Assembly: GCA_040757595.1 (NCBI GenBank)
Contig: JBFLWP010000006.1
Location: forward strand, 95,422-159,421
Length of the DNA: 64,000 nucleotides
From: Nitrospirota bacterium
GTDB lineage: Bacteria > Nitrospirota > Nitrospiria > Nitrospirales > Nitrospiraceae
Direction of reading: 5' to 3'
The notes below the pieces were generated by a model. It was not told the origin of the DNA. It searched no databases and saw nothing but the letters and a program-made list of their open reading frames with translations. Below, piece after piece: positions 24,412 to 32,980 of this stretch. Made by a program: the position numbers and the translations under genes. Numbering within the stretch: the first letter of the stretch is position 1; each line of letters begins with the position of its first letter.

Positions 24412-25443
24412 GCCCCGCTCCTGGCGCTGGGTGCGCTCTTCCTCGCCATGCTCGCCTCCGGGTGCGGGCGGAGCGACGCGATCGTCGTCATTGCGCTGCA
24501 TCCCGCCAACCCGAGCATCATCTACGTCGCCACCAACGATTACATCTACAAGACCCGGGACGGGGGCCAGACGTGGCAGAACCTCTCGCGGGGCATGACC
24601 CACTCGCGCGTGATCTCGATGGCGGTGGATCCGACCTACCCGGCCACCGTGTACGCCGGCACCAAGGGGGACGCGGTCTTCAAGAGCTACGACGGGGGGC
24701 AGCGGTGGGTCTCGCTGCGGGCCGGGCTTGACGACGTGACGATTACCTCCGTGGTCAACCAGTTCGTGTTCGACCCGGCCGACAGCAACCACCTCTTCGT
24801 CGCGACCACGATGGGCGTCTTCGAGTCGCAGAACGGCGGCGAACAGTGGCAGAAGCGCATGGACGGCATGAAGGAAGTGCTCATGGTGGTGACGCTCGCG
24901 CTGGACCCGGCGAGGCCGACGATCCTCTACGCCGGCACCAGCGGGGGCGTCTACAAGACCGTGAACCGCGCGGCCCTGTGGGAGAAGGTGAACAACGGGC
25001 TCGTGCCGCCGGAGGTCCTGAAGTCCTCGCGCGCGCTCGGGGTGACGGTCATGGCGGTGGACCCCCACGCGCCCGACACGGTCTACGCGGCGACGCTGAG
25101 CGGAATCTATAAGACGACCGACGGAGCCAAGTCCTGGGTCCGCATCGCCCAGTCGCTCCCGGACCAGATGATCAGCGCGATGGCGCTCGACCGGTCCGCG
25201 TCCGACACCCTCTACGTGGCGAGCCGGGAAGGGGTGCATCGGAGCCGGGACGGGGGGGCGACGTGGCAGACGCTCAACGTCGGCTTGGCAACCCTGAACA
25301 TCCGTTCGCTGGCCCAGAGCCAGACCGATCCCAAAGTCTGGTACGTGGGGACGAACGGGAGCGGGCTCTACCGCAGTCAGGACGGGGGAGAGACATGGAC
25401 GTCGCTGCCGCCGGTCCGGGAGACTGAAAGGCGTGATGGGTGA
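24397..25443 (+). CDS. BNR/Asp-box beta-propeller lipoprotein (Ycf48-like)
   Basis: 348 residues. Signal peptide ending in the lipobox LASGC (Cys at about residue 23). Six or more Asp-box/BNR units follow, such as TRDGGQTWQNLS, SYDGGQRWVSL, SQNGGEQWQKR, TTDGAKSWVRI, SRDGGATWQTL and SQDGGETWTSL, each preceded by a YVAT/YAGT strand. Together they predict a seven-bladed propeller like Ycf48 or sialidase-fold sensors. Start is GTG 24397 or GTG 24409; both lie at the repeat edge. The 3' end enters the next mirrored repeat. Ligand unknown. Confidence 0.75.
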   Translation: MTRAVAPLLALGALFLAMLASGCGRSDAIVVIALHPANPSIIYVATNDYIYKTRDGGQTWQNLSRGMTHSRVISMAVDPTYPATVYAGTKGDAVFKSYDGGQRWVSLRAGLDDVTITSVVNQFVFDPADSNHLFVATTMGVFESQNGGEQWQKRMDGMKEVLMVVTLALDPARPTILYAGTSGGVYKTVNRAALWEKVNNGLVPPEVLKSSRALGVTVMAVDPHAPDTVYAATLSGIYKTTDGAKSWVRIAQSLPDQMISAMALDRSASDTLYVASREGVHRSRDGGATWQTLNVGLATLNIRSLAQSQTDPKVWYVGTNGSGLYRSQDGGETWTSLPPVRETERRDG

Positions 25444-25498
25444 TGAGTGACGGGTGATGAGAGGGGACCCTTCACCGATCACCCATCACCGATCACAG
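25436..25498. repeat. mirrored repeat between convergent genes (GTGATGGGTGATGAG dialect)
   Basis: GTGATGGGTGATGAGTGACG on the left and CGATCACCCATCACCGATCAC on the right, around a GAGGGGACCC loop. It occupies the whole gap between two convergent genes, a position suited to bidirectional termination. Confidence 0.65.
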
Positions 25499-25505
25499 TC
25501 TCCAT

Positions 25506-26528
25506 TCAGCGGCGGTTGAAGCTGGAATCTCCGGCTGCCGGGCCCACTCTCGTCGGGAGGGACGTAGAGCCGGCCGGCCCCTGCTGGGTGCCGATTTCGA
25601 AGCCGGTCGAGTTCGGCAGCGTCGTGTCCTGGGTGGCTGTCCCCTGGCGCGTGGGAAGAGTCGTGTTCTGCGTGTCCAGGCCTCTTCTGGGATTGAGGTC
25701 CCGCGGATCGCTGGCGGGAGAGCCGACCTCGCCGATGTCCACGCCGAACGCGCTGGGCAGCGTCGTGCTCTCGATCGCGGTGCCGACCCGGTTGGGCAGG
25801 GTGGTGGCCGGAGGTCCCTGGGTCCTGTCCGTGGCGCTCAGATCAGTTCCCGTCGGCGCCGATTGCGGCGGGACCACCGGCCGAAACTCCTTCTGAAGCG
25901 CGCTCTCCTCTTCTTGAATCCGGCGCCGCTCCCGGCTCGCCGCCTCATAGTCCTGCTGGTTCAGCCTCTCATAGGCTTCATCGAGACCTTGCCAGCGCTT
26001 CCGCAGCTTGCGGAGATCGTCCCGCGCCTGGGCGACCGTACGGATGATTTGACTCAGCGTCCACCCGCGGCAATTGGGGCAATCCGGTTGGCTCATGTTG
26101 ACAAGCCCGGTCTCTTGAATGGCTTTGAGAAGGAAATAGGCCTGGTCCTGGATCTCCTCAAGCTCGTCGAGCGAGCCGGGATCGCTGGCGCAGCAGTCTA
26201 AGAATTCTCGGTACCGATGGGCGAATCTCGATGCTTCACTCTGAATGTCTTGGATTTTGATCGGGGCTCTCGCTTTGAGCTTTTTCTCCTTTTCTCTTTC
26301 GGCGGCCCGCCGCTTGTCCGCTTCCTCGACCAGCGGGGAGCAGCCGGGCTGCAGCGTGGCGGCGTACTGCTGGTCGGGAGTTTTGTGCGGACACCAATAG
26401 ACCGGACCGGGGGGGTTCAGGGGATTCTTGGGATCGAGCTCCGCCGCGTTGGCCGGGGAGAAGCAGGCCAAGACCGCAAGGGCTGCGAGCCCGCAGATTC
26501 TCATGGTGCCGACAGTCCCGACGTTCAT
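25506..26528 (-). CDS. exported protein with helical domain and low-complexity TTLP-repeat tail
   Basis: 340 residues. Signal peptide to about residue 28 (CFSPANA), a Cys-containing region (YWCPHKTPDQQY; DCCASDPGS; PDCPNCRGWT), and a charged coiled coil (about 55-75 and 165-215). The tail repeats TTLPNRVGTAIES, TTLPSAFGVDIGE, TTLPTRQGTATQD, TTLPNSTGFEIGT and TSLPTRVGPAAGD. This is a roughly 20-30-residue imperfect repeat, probably unstructured or wall/membrane associated. ATG 26528 is chosen because a promoter ends 6 nt upstream. No family recognised. Confidence 0.6.
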   Translation of the reverse strand: MNVGTVGTMRICGLAALAVLACFSPANAAELDPKNPLNPPGPVYWCPHKTPDQQYAATLQPGCSPLVEEADKRRAAEREKEKKLKARAPIKIQDIQSEASRFAHRYREFLDCCASDPGSLDELEEIQDQAYFLLKAIQETGLVNMSQPDCPNCRGWTLSQIIRTVAQARDDLRKLRKRWQGLDEAYERLNQQDYEAASRERRRIQEEESALQKEFRPVVPPQSAPTGTDLSATDRTQGPPATTLPNRVGTAIESTTLPSAFGVDIGEVGSPASDPRDLNPRRGLDTQNTTLPTRQGTATQDTTLPNSTGFEIGTQQGPAGSTSLPTRVGPAAGDSSFNRR

Positions 26529-26534
26529 GCAGCC

Positions 26535-26564
26535 ATTCTGCTCGTCGCATTTCGGGAATGTCAA
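26535..26564 (-). promoter_or_regulatory. sigma70-like promoter, predicted leaderless
   Basis: Minus strand TTGACA (26564-26559), 18 bp, CAGAAT (26540-26535), 6 nt to the ATG at 26528. Box sequences and spacing are identical to the promoter at 11112-11141. Confidence 0.6.
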
Positions 26565-26639
26565 TCAATTGCCGCCAACCGCGCGGCGACGAGGTCTCCC
26601 GGCGCCCTTGCAAACCCTGTCGGGAATTCGATAGGCTGC

Positions 26640-26698
26640 TTAGAAAATAGCCAACAGCGAGTAGCAAATAGCTCATAGCTGCTAGCTGTCCGCTGCCA
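26640..26698. repeat. mirrored repeat (AGCGAATAGC dialect)
   Basis: AAATAGCCAACAGCGAGTAG and CAAATAGCTCATAGCTGCTA followed by AGCTGTCCGCTG. Same dialect as 28038-28113 and 61124-61176. Upstream of asnS. Confidence 0.5.
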
Positions 26699-26735
26699 TC
26701 TTTTTCATGCTGCAGGGTGAGCTGCGGGCTCATTC

Positions 26736-28031
26736 ATGATGACGGCCATCTACATCGAAGAGGCCGCCCGCCACGTCGGGCGGGAAGTGACGATCCGCGG
26801 CTGGCTGCGGCACCGCCGCTCCAGCGGCAAGATCCACTTCCTGATCGTCCGGGACGGGACCGGCGACATCCAGGCCGTCGTGAGCAAGGGGACGGTCGGG
26901 GAAGAGGCGTTCGGCCAGGCGGCCAGGCTGACTCAGGAATCCTCCCTGATCGTGACCGGCACGTTGCGGCAGGAGCCCCGCGCCCCGGGCGGGTACGAGT
27001 TGGACGCGACCCGCGTCGAGACCCTCCAGCTCGCCGAGCCCTTCCCGATCCAGCCGAAGGAGCACGGAGTCGGGTTCCTGATGGAGCACCGGCACCTATG
27101 GCTGCGGTCCAGCCGTCAGCACGCGGTCCTGCGGATCAGGCACGAGATCATCCGCGCCTGCCGCAACTTCTTCGACGAGCGGGGGTTCACCCTCTTGGAC
27201 GCGCCGATCTTCACGCCCAACGCCTGCGAGGGCACGACGACGCTTTTCCAGACCGACTACTTCGACGAGAAGGCCTATCTGACCCAGAGCGGGCAGCTCT
27301 ACAGCGAGGCGACCGCGGCGGCCTTCGGAAAGGTCTATTGCTTCGGCCCGACGTTCCGGGCAGAGAAATCCAAGACGCGCCGCCACCTGATGGAATTCTG
27401 GATGGTCGAGCCGGAGGTGGCCTTCGCGGATCTGGCCGACACGATGGAGCTGGCCGAAGCCTTCGTCAGCGCCATCGTCGAGCGGGTGCTGGCCACGCGA
27501 CGGCCCGAGCTCGCGGTGCTGGAGCGGGACGTGGGCAAGCTGGAGCGGGTGAAGCCGCCGTTCCCGAGAATCACGTATGAGGAGGCCGTGAGGCTGCTGC
27601 AGCAGAAGGGCAATCCGATCCAGCTCGGCGACGATTTCGGCGGGGACGAGGAGACGCTGCTCTCGAGCGAGTTCGACCGTCCGGTGATCGTCCATCGCTA
27701 TCCTGCCGCGGTCAAGGCCTTCTACATGCAGAGCGATCCGGCGCGGCCCGATCTGGCCTTGTGCATGGACATGCTGGCCCCGGAGGGCTATGGGGAGATC
27801 ATCGGCGGCGGGCAGCGCATACACGAACACGACAAGCTGCTGAGCCGGATTCGGGAGCACAAGCTGCCGGAGGAGGCGTTCCGCTGGTACCTGGATCTGC
27901 GGCGCTACGGCTCGGTGCCCCACGCGGGGTTCGGCATGGGGATTGAGCGGGCCGTCGCCTGGATCTGCGGCCTGGAGCACGTGCGCGAGACCATTCCGTT
28001 CCCGAGGATGCTCTATAAACTGTATCCATAA
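26736..28031 (+). CDS. asnS: asparaginyl-tRNA synthetase
   Basis: 431 residues. N-terminal OB-fold anticodon-binding domain (about 1-100: [20 protein letters not shown]), then the class II catalytic core. Motif 2 is [20 protein letters not shown], preceded by [10 protein letters not shown]. Motif 3 is [13 protein letters not shown] near the C-terminus. The QSGQLYSEA and [11 protein letters not shown] signatures and the [12 protein letters not shown] loop fit AsnRS; a non-discriminating archaeal-type AspRS is the less likely alternative. It charges tRNA-Asn in the cytoplasm. Start may be the second ATG of ATGATG. Confidence 0.87.
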   Translation: MMTAIYIEEAARHVGREVTIRGWLRHRRSSGKIHFLIVRDGTGDIQAVVSKGTVGEEAFGQAARLTQESSLIVTGTLRQEPRAPGGYELDATRVETLQLAEPFPIQPKEHGVGFLMEHRHLWLRSSRQHAVLRIRHEIIRACRNFFDERGFTLLDAPIFTPNACEGTTTLFQTDYFDEKAYLTQSGQLYSEATAAAFGKVYCFGPTFRAEKSKTRRHLMEFWMVEPEVAFADLADTMELAEAFVSAIVERVLATRRPELAVLERDVGKLERVKPPFPRITYEEAVRLLQQKGNPIQLGDDFGGDEETLLSSEFDRPVIVHRYPAAVKAFYMQSDPARPDLALCMDMLAPEGYGEIIGGGQRIHEHDKLLSRIREHKLPEEAFRWYLDLRRYGSVPHAGFGMGIERAVAWICGLEHVRETIPFPRMLYKLYP

Positions 28032-28037
28032 GCTGAT

Positions 28038-28113
28038 AGCGAACAGCCAACAGCGAATAACTCGGAACCCCGAATGGCGGTCGCTGCTATCTATTCGCTA
28101 TTAGCTGTTCGCT
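28038..28113 (+). terminator. mirrored repeat / likely asnS terminator (AGCGAACAGC dialect)
   Basis: AGCGAACAGC (28038-28047) pairs perfectly with GCTGTTCGCT (28104-28113), and inside it AGCGAATA pairs with TATTCGCT. A T-rich TTGTTTG follows. Confidence 0.6.
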
Positions 28114-28125
28114 TTGTTTGACGCG

Positions 28126-28227
28126 ATGTCCCTGAGTGGGCGGGATCGCGACGATGTTTGGCAGGTCATCGAGTACCAGTTCACGAAGCTTCACGACCTT
28201 CCTTCTTCAACCTTCTACCGCCATTAA
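28126..28227 (+). CDS. possible 33-residue leader peptide/small protein
   Basis: ATG to TAA frame encoding a compact peptide (MSLSGRDRDDVWQVIEYQFT then KLHDLPSSTFYRH). Composition, with alternating hydrophobic/aromatic and charged residues, looks protein-like rather than random. It lies between asnS and the dcw promoter. It may be a genuine small protein, a fragment of a lost gene, or chance. No ribosome binding site is clear. Confidence 0.3.
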   Translation: MSLSGRDRDDVWQVIEYQFTKLHDLPSSTFYRH

Positions 28228-28393
28228 CGCGCGGGGGCGACGGTCCGCTGCCGGGAAAGAGGGGGGCCAGCCCGGTCCAGCAGAAAACCGGTTGCTCGGC
28301 CTTTTCAGGCCGGGAAAACCGGGTCTTCAGCACCGCCCTGGGGGTAACTCACCTAATTTCCTGTCCTACAAAAGGTTTTTGAAAAGATTTTTA
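28228..28393 (+). other. non-coding, GC-rich structured region upstream of the dcw promoter
   Basis: No gene seen. A hairpin CTCGGCC (28295-28301) / GGCCGGG (28308-28314) is flanked by a direct repeat GAAAACCGG (28283-28291 and 28314-28322). The last part is A/T-rich and leads into the rsmH promoter. I recognise no riboswitch class. Confidence 0.35.
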
Positions 28394-28421
28394 TTGACAA
28401 GCCAAGCAGGCCATGTATACT
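28394..28421 (+). promoter_or_regulatory. dcw cluster promoter
   Basis: Consensus TTGACA (28394-28399), 16 bp, TATACT (28416-28421). Strong sigma70-type promoter about 50 nt before rsmH, with an A/T-rich upstream region that could act as an UP element. Confidence 0.75.
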
Positions 28422-28429
28422 GCTGCCGA

Positions 28430-28447
28430 AAAGTGGGTGAAAGTGGG
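28430..28447 (+). promoter_or_regulatory. MraZ-box-like direct repeat
   Basis: AAAGTG (28430-28435) and AAAGTG (28440-28445), spaced by four bases within AAAGTGGGTG/AAAGTGGGAG, just downstream of the dcw -10 box. This matches the known MraZ-binding repeat (AAAGTG[G/T] units about 10 bp apart). mraZ itself is not adjacent. Confidence 0.6.
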
Positions 28448-28469
28448 AGCTAATGGAAGTTATGGAGAA

Positions 28470-29384
28470 ATGGCCACTTCCCACGTCCCGGTTCTGGCTG
28501 AAGAGGTCGTTCACTGGCTGGCCTGCCGTCCCGGAGGCCGCTACCTCGATTGCACGGTCGGATACGGCGGCCATGCGGCCAGGATTCTGGAACTCAGTGC
28601 GCCTGACGGCATCCTGGTCGGAGTGGACCGGGATCAGGAAGCGCTCCGGTCGGCCCGCGAGCGGCTTGCGCCGTTCGGCGAGCGGGCGCGCTTGGTCCAC
28701 GGCAATTTCCGCGAGCTCGCGGCGCATCTCCGTTCCGCGGGAGTTCCGGAGGTGGATGGCGTGATCTTCGATCTCGGCGTCTCATCGGTGCAGCTCGACC
28801 GGCCGGAGCGGGGATTCAGCTTCCAGGCCGACGGTCCGCTGGACATGCGGATGGATCAGGCCGGCGGCCCGACGGCCGCGCAGTTGATCCGGGACCTGTC
28901 CGAACCGGAGCTGGCCGACCTGATTTACCAGTACGGTGAGGAACGCTACGCGCGCCGCATCGCCCGCGCGATCGTGCGGGCCCGCGCCGTCCGCCCGATC
29001 GAGACGACGCTGCAGTTGGCCTCGGTGATCCGCGGCGCGGTCCCGCCCGTCTATCGCCACGGGCGCCTGCACTGCGCCACCAGGACCTTCCAGGCGCTGC
29101 GGATCGCAGTCAACCGGGAGCTCGACGTGCTGGAAGAGGCCATCCGCGGGGCCGCCGCGGCCCTGGCTCCCGGCGGGCGCCTCTGCGTCATCTCGTTCCA
29201 TTCCCTGGAAGACCGGATCGCCAAGCAGACGTTCAGAGCCCTGTCGCACGGGCCGGAGGCCCGTCTGTCCGTCCTGACCAAGAAGCCGGTGACTCCCTCC
29301 GATTCGGAGTGCCGAGACAACCCGAGGGCTCGCAGCGCCAAGCTGCGGGTCGTCGAGCGTCCACCCATGGGGAGGTCGGAATGA
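28470..29384 (+). CDS. rsmH: 16S rRNA m4C1402 methyltransferase RsmH (MraW)
   Basis: 304 residues. MATSHVPVLAEEV start, SAM-binding YLDCTVGYGGHA (about residues 26-37), DRDQEAL, the MraW signature DLGVSSVQLDRPERGFSF, RMDQ, and the C-terminal RLCVISFHSLEDRI. It methylates N4 of C1402 in 16S rRNA and is the conserved first gene of dcw clusters. ATG 28470 is chosen because homology begins there; a longer frame would start inside the promoter. The stop overlaps the ftsL start (ATGA). Confidence 0.93.
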   Translation: MATSHVPVLAEEVVHWLACRPGGRYLDCTVGYGGHAARILELSAPDGILVGVDRDQEALRSARERLAPFGERARLVHGNFRELAAHLRSAGVPEVDGVIFDLGVSSVQLDRPERGFSFQADGPLDMRMDQAGGPTAAQLIRDLSEPELADLIYQYGEERYARRIARAIVRARAVRPIETTLQLASVIRGAVPPVYRHGRLHCATRTFQALRIAVNRELDVLEEAIRGAAAALAPGGRLCVISFHSLEDRIAKQTFRALSHGPEARLSVLTKKPVTPSDSECRDNPRARSAKLRVVERPPMGRSE

Positions 29385-29719
29385 AGGTCGTCGCCACGCT
29401 GGCCGGGGTGGCTCTGTTGCTGCTCGTCGTCTGGGAACGGGTCGACGTCGTGCGGGTGGGCTACCAGATCGAACAGTTGAAGGTGAGGAAGGCGATGCTG
29501 CACCGGGAGCGCGACGAGCTCCGCGTGAAGGTCTCTGCGTTGACCGCGCCCGACCGGATCGCGAAGGCGGCCTCGGAGAAGCTGGGGATGGGGCCGCCGC
29601 AGCAGGGGCAGGTGGTCCTCGTGCGGGTGGCGCGCGAGCAGCCGGTTCTCGCGGCGAGCCCCGCGCCGCCCGAGATCAAGCTGGCCAAGAACGAGCCTCT
29701 TCCGGGGAGGATTCCGTGA
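29381..29719 (+). CDS. ftsL: cell-division protein FtsL-like
   Basis: 112 residues with one N-terminal TM helix (about 4-22) and a periplasmic leucine-zipper-like coiled coil (QIEQLKVRKAMLHRERDELR, residues about 32-60). An AsxxRIxxxAxxKLGM-type motif follows (APDRIAKAASEKLGM). This is the FtsL layout: a bitopic divisome protein that pairs with FtsB and activates FtsWI. A low-complexity Pro/Ala tail follows. Overlaps rsmH and ftsI by 4 nt each. Confidence 0.8.
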   Translation: MKVVATLAGVALLLLVVWERVDVVRVGYQIEQLKVRKAMLHRERDELRVKVSALTAPDRIAKAASEKLGMGPPQQGQVVLVRVAREQPVLAASPAPPEIKLAKNEPLPGRIP

Positions 29720-31449
29720 CCCAGCCGGATCCGTACCGCTGGCGCCGGCGCATCGCCGTTCTGGTCCTCATGGCGGGCTTTGCGGGTGTGCTGTTCCGCC
29801 TCTTCACCCTGCAGGTGCTCCAGGCGGCCGAGCTCACGGTCAAGGCGGATCGTCAGCACCGGAAGGCGGTCACCGTCGAAGGCGGCCGCGGGGGCATCTT
29901 CGACCGGCAGGGCCGCGTCCTGGCTATGAACCTGGACGTGCCCTCCGTCTTCGGAGTCCCGGCCTCGCTCGAGAACCCCAGCGGGGTCGCCCACGACCTG
30001 GCGCGGGTCCTCCACGTGCGGGCCGACGAGATCGAGCGGAAGCTGCGGCAGGAGCGGAGCTTCGTCTGGATCGCGCGCAAGCTCGATCCGGAGCAGGGCC
30101 GCCATCTGGAGCGGCTCTCGCTCGAGGGGATCGGGACGGTCCTGGAGGGGCGCCGCTTCTATCCCAAGGGGCCGCTGCTGGCGCACGTCCTCGGGTTCGC
30201 GGGGATGGACGGGCAGGGGCTGGAAGGGGTCGAACGCCGCTACGACCGGTACCTCCAGGGCGAGAAGCAGCAGGTGGTGCTGCAGCGCGACGCGTTGGGG
30301 CGCACGGTCTTCCCCAAGGGACTCAACGAGCAGGCCCCCGCGCCCGGCCACAACGTGACGCTGACGATCGACGAGGTGATCCAGTACATTGCGGAGAAGG
30401 AGCTGGACGAGGCCGTGACGGCCAGCCGGGCCAAGAGCGGGACCGCGATCGTGATGGACCCACGCACCGGCGCGATCCTCGCGATGGCGGTCAACCCGAA
30501 ATTCGATCCCAACGTCATGCGGGCCGCCACCCCCGACCATTGGCGGAACCGCGCGCTCACCGACACCTACGAGCCGGGTTCGACCATGAAGGTCGTGATC
30601 GCGGCGGCCGCGCTGGAAGAGCGGATCATGGAGCCCGGCACGATGGTTTTCGCGGAGAACGGCCGGATGGAGGTGGCGAGCCGCGTCATCCACGACCACG
30701 AGAAGTACGGCTGGCTGACCTTCGCCCAGGTGATCCAGCACTCCAGCAACATCGGGACCGTCAAGACGGCCATGAAACTCGGCGAAGAGCGGCTCTACCG
30801 CTATTTCAGGGCCTTCGGGTTCGGGGAACGGGCCGAGATCGATTTGCCGGGAGAGGTGCCCGGCCAGGTCAAGGAGCCGAAGGACTGGGAGCGCCAGTCC
30901 CTCGCGTCCAAGGCGATCGGCCAGGAAATCCTGATCACGCCGCTGCAGCTCGTGACGGCCGTGTCGGCGGTGGCGAACGGCGGGTGGCTGATGCGCCCCT
31001 ACATCGCGTCGGAGATCCGCGACGCGCAGGGGACGGTGCTGCTGCAGGCCGGCCCGCAAGTCCGCCGCCGGCCGATCTCTGCGGAGACCGCGCGGGCGCT
31101 CACCGGCATCCTCGAAGGCGTGGTGACCAGCGGCACCGGCAGCAGGGCGGCCGTGCCGGGGTTCCGGGTCGCGGGGAAGACCGGCACCGCCCAGAAGCTC
31201 GATCCGCAGACCGGCGCCTACTCCAAGACCCTCACGGTGGCCTCCTTCGCGGGGTTCGCGCCGGTCGAGGACCCGCGCCTGGCGATCGTGGTGGTCGTGG
31301 ACGAGCCGCAGACCGAGCAGTGGGGCGGGGCGATCGCGGCGCCGGTGTTCCGGAAGATCGTCGAGCAGGCGCTCCCGTACCTCGGCGTCCCGTCGAAGGC
31401 GCCGGTCAAGCTGGCCGCAACCGGGCGCCGGATCGGGCGGGCGGCATGA
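29716..31449 (+). CDS. ftsI: division-specific peptidoglycan transpeptidase (PBP3/FtsI)
   Basis: 577 residues. N-terminal TM helix (about 14-33), PBP dimerisation domain, then transpeptidase domain with SxxK (STMK, Ser289 and Lys292), SxN (SSN, 343-345) and KTG (Lys488). It cross-links septal peptidoglycan with FtsW. No C-terminal PASTA domains are present. GTG start overlaps the ftsL stop (GTGA); the stop overlaps murE. Member of a tightly coupled run of genes. Confidence 0.92.
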   Translation: MTQPDPYRWRRRIAVLVLMAGFAGVLFRLFTLQVLQAAELTVKADRQHRKAVTVEGGRGGIFDRQGRVLAMNLDVPSVFGVPASLENPSGVAHDLARVLHVRADEIERKLRQERSFVWIARKLDPEQGRHLERLSLEGIGTVLEGRRFYPKGPLLAHVLGFAGMDGQGLEGVERRYDRYLQGEKQQVVLQRDALGRTVFPKGLNEQAPAPGHNVTLTIDEVIQYIAEKELDEAVTASRAKSGTAIVMDPRTGAILAMAVNPKFDPNVMRAATPDHWRNRALTDTYEPGSTMKVVIAAAALEERIMEPGTMVFAENGRMEVASRVIHDHEKYGWLTFAQVIQHSSNIGTVKTAMKLGEERLYRYFRAFGFGERAEIDLPGEVPGQVKEPKDWERQSLASKAIGQEILITPLQLVTAVSAVANGGWLMRPYIASEIRDAQGTVLLQAGPQVRRRPISAETARALTGILEGVVTSGTGSRAAVPGFRVAGKTGTAQKLDPQTGAYSKTLTVASFAGFAPVEDPRLAIVVVVDEPQTEQWGGAIAAPVFRKIVEQALPYLGVPSKAPVKLAATGRRIGRAA

Positions 31450-32942
31450 CCTTCGCCGAGCTCATCGCGCCGCTGGAGACCGTGGAACGGCGGGGGGCGC
31501 TCGCGGTGGAGGTGCGCGGCCTGACCGACGATTCCAGGGCCGTGAAGCCGGGCAGCGTCTTCGTGGCGGTCAAGGGGGAGAAGGCGGACGGCCACGCCTT
31601 TCTCCGGCAGGCGGTGGCGACCGGAGCGGCCGGCCTCGTCGTGGAGTCGCCGGCGGCCGACCTGCCGGTTCCCACGGTGGTCGTGCCCGATTCGCGTCGC
31701 GCGCTGGGTCTGCTGGCCAGCCGGTTTCACGGCGATCCATCGGCCCGCCTCGCGATGATCGGGGTGACCGGCACCAACGGCAAGACGACGATCACGTACC
31801 TCTGCAAGGGGATGCTGGAAGCGGCGGGGTGCAAGGTGGGGCTCATCGGCACCGTGGCCTACCAGATCGGGACCGAGCGGCTGCCCGCCGCCCACACGAC
31901 GCCGGGCGCCGTGGATCTCCAGGCTCTCCTGGCCCGCATGGTGGCGGCGGGCATGGATGCGGCCGTGATGGAGGTCTCCTCGCACGCGCTGGCCCTGGAC
32001 CGCACGGTCGGGTGCGAGTTCGACGTGGCGATCTTCACGAACCTGACCCAGGACCACCTGGACTTCCACCGGGACATGGACGACTACTTTCGGGCCAAGC
32101 TCAAACTGTTCACCGGCCTGGCCGGGACCGGCCTCAAGGTCGGTCCCAAGCGCGCGATCGTCAACGTAGACGACGAGCGGGGCCTGCGCATCCGCGAAGC
32201 CTGCCCCGCGCCGGTGTGGACCTACTCGATCAGACGGCCGTCCGACCTCCGGGCGGAGGACGTGCAGCTTGCCCTGGCCGGGACCGGCTTCACGGCCGCG
32301 ACGCCCGCCGGCCGGTTCCGGGTGGAGAGCCGCCTCGTGGGCGAGCACAACGTGTACAACCTGCTGGCCGCCGTCGGCGTGGGGCTCCACGAGGGGCTGT
32401 CGCCGGACCAGATCCGGGCCGGCCTGCGGGGGGTCGCCAGCGTGCCGGGGCGGTTCGAGCGGGTGGAGGCGGGCCAGCCCTTCACGGTCGTCGTGGACTA
32501 TGCCCACACGGAGGACGCGCTGGTCCGGCTGCTGGCGGCGGCGAACCGGCTCAAGACCGGCCGCATCATCACGGTCTTCGGCTGCGGGGGCGACCGGGAC
32601 CGGAGCAAGCGGCCCAAGATGGGCCGGGCCGCGGTGGAGGGGAGCGACGTGGTGATCGCGACCTCGGACAATCCGCGGACCGAGGATCCGCTGGCGATCC
32701 TGCGCGAAGTGGAGGCCGGCGTCAGCGCGGCGCTGGCCTCGGCCGGACCCAGGAAGGTCCGGTACGAACTCATTCCCGACCGGCGGCAGGCCATTGAGGC
32801 GGCGGTCCGCGAGGCGCAAGCCGGCGACATGGTGCTGATCGCGGGGAAGGGCCACGAGGATTATCAGATCGTCGGAACGCAGCGCTTCCATTTCGACGAT
32901 CGCGAAGTGGCGCGGGAAGCCATCGGGAAGCTCCGCGCCTGA
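31446..32942 (+). CDS. murE: UDP-MurNAc-L-Ala-D-Glu:meso-DAP ligase MurE
   Basis: 498 residues. ATP-binding GTNGKTT at residues 109-115, the carbamylated-Lys region, and the third-residue selectivity motif DNPR at 408-411. That motif predicts meso-diaminopimelate as the amino acid added to the UDP-MurNAc dipeptide. Cytoplasmic. ATG overlaps the ftsI stop; a 71-codon gene and murF follow. Confidence 0.94.
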   Translation: MTFAELIAPLETVERRGALAVEVRGLTDDSRAVKPGSVFVAVKGEKADGHAFLRQAVATGAAGLVVESPAADLPVPTVVVPDSRRALGLLASRFHGDPSARLAMIGVTGTNGKTTITYLCKGMLEAAGCKVGLIGTVAYQIGTERLPAAHTTPGAVDLQALLARMVAAGMDAAVMEVSSHALALDRTVGCEFDVAIFTNLTQDHLDFHRDMDDYFRAKLKLFTGLAGTGLKVGPKRAIVNVDDERGLRIREACPAPVWTYSIRRPSDLRAEDVQLALAGTGFTAATPAGRFRVESRLVGEHNVYNLLAAVGVGLHEGLSPDQIRAGLRGVASVPGRFERVEAGQPFTVVVDYAHTEDALVRLLAAANRLKTGRIITVFGCGGDRDRSKRPKMGRAAVEGSDVVIATSDNPRTEDPLAILREVEAGVSAALASAGPRKVRYELIPDRRQAIEAAVREAQAGDMVLIAGKGHEDYQIVGTQRFHFDDREVAREAIGKLRA

Positions 32943-32980
32943 CGGGCGGCACGGGGGCCCGGGTCCCGGAGGAGGCTGTC

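Noticed and set aside
28228..28393. Known riboswitch upstream of rsmH
   Set aside because: The GAAAACCGG-flanked hairpin lies before, not after, the identified promoter, and no known aptamer core was recognised.
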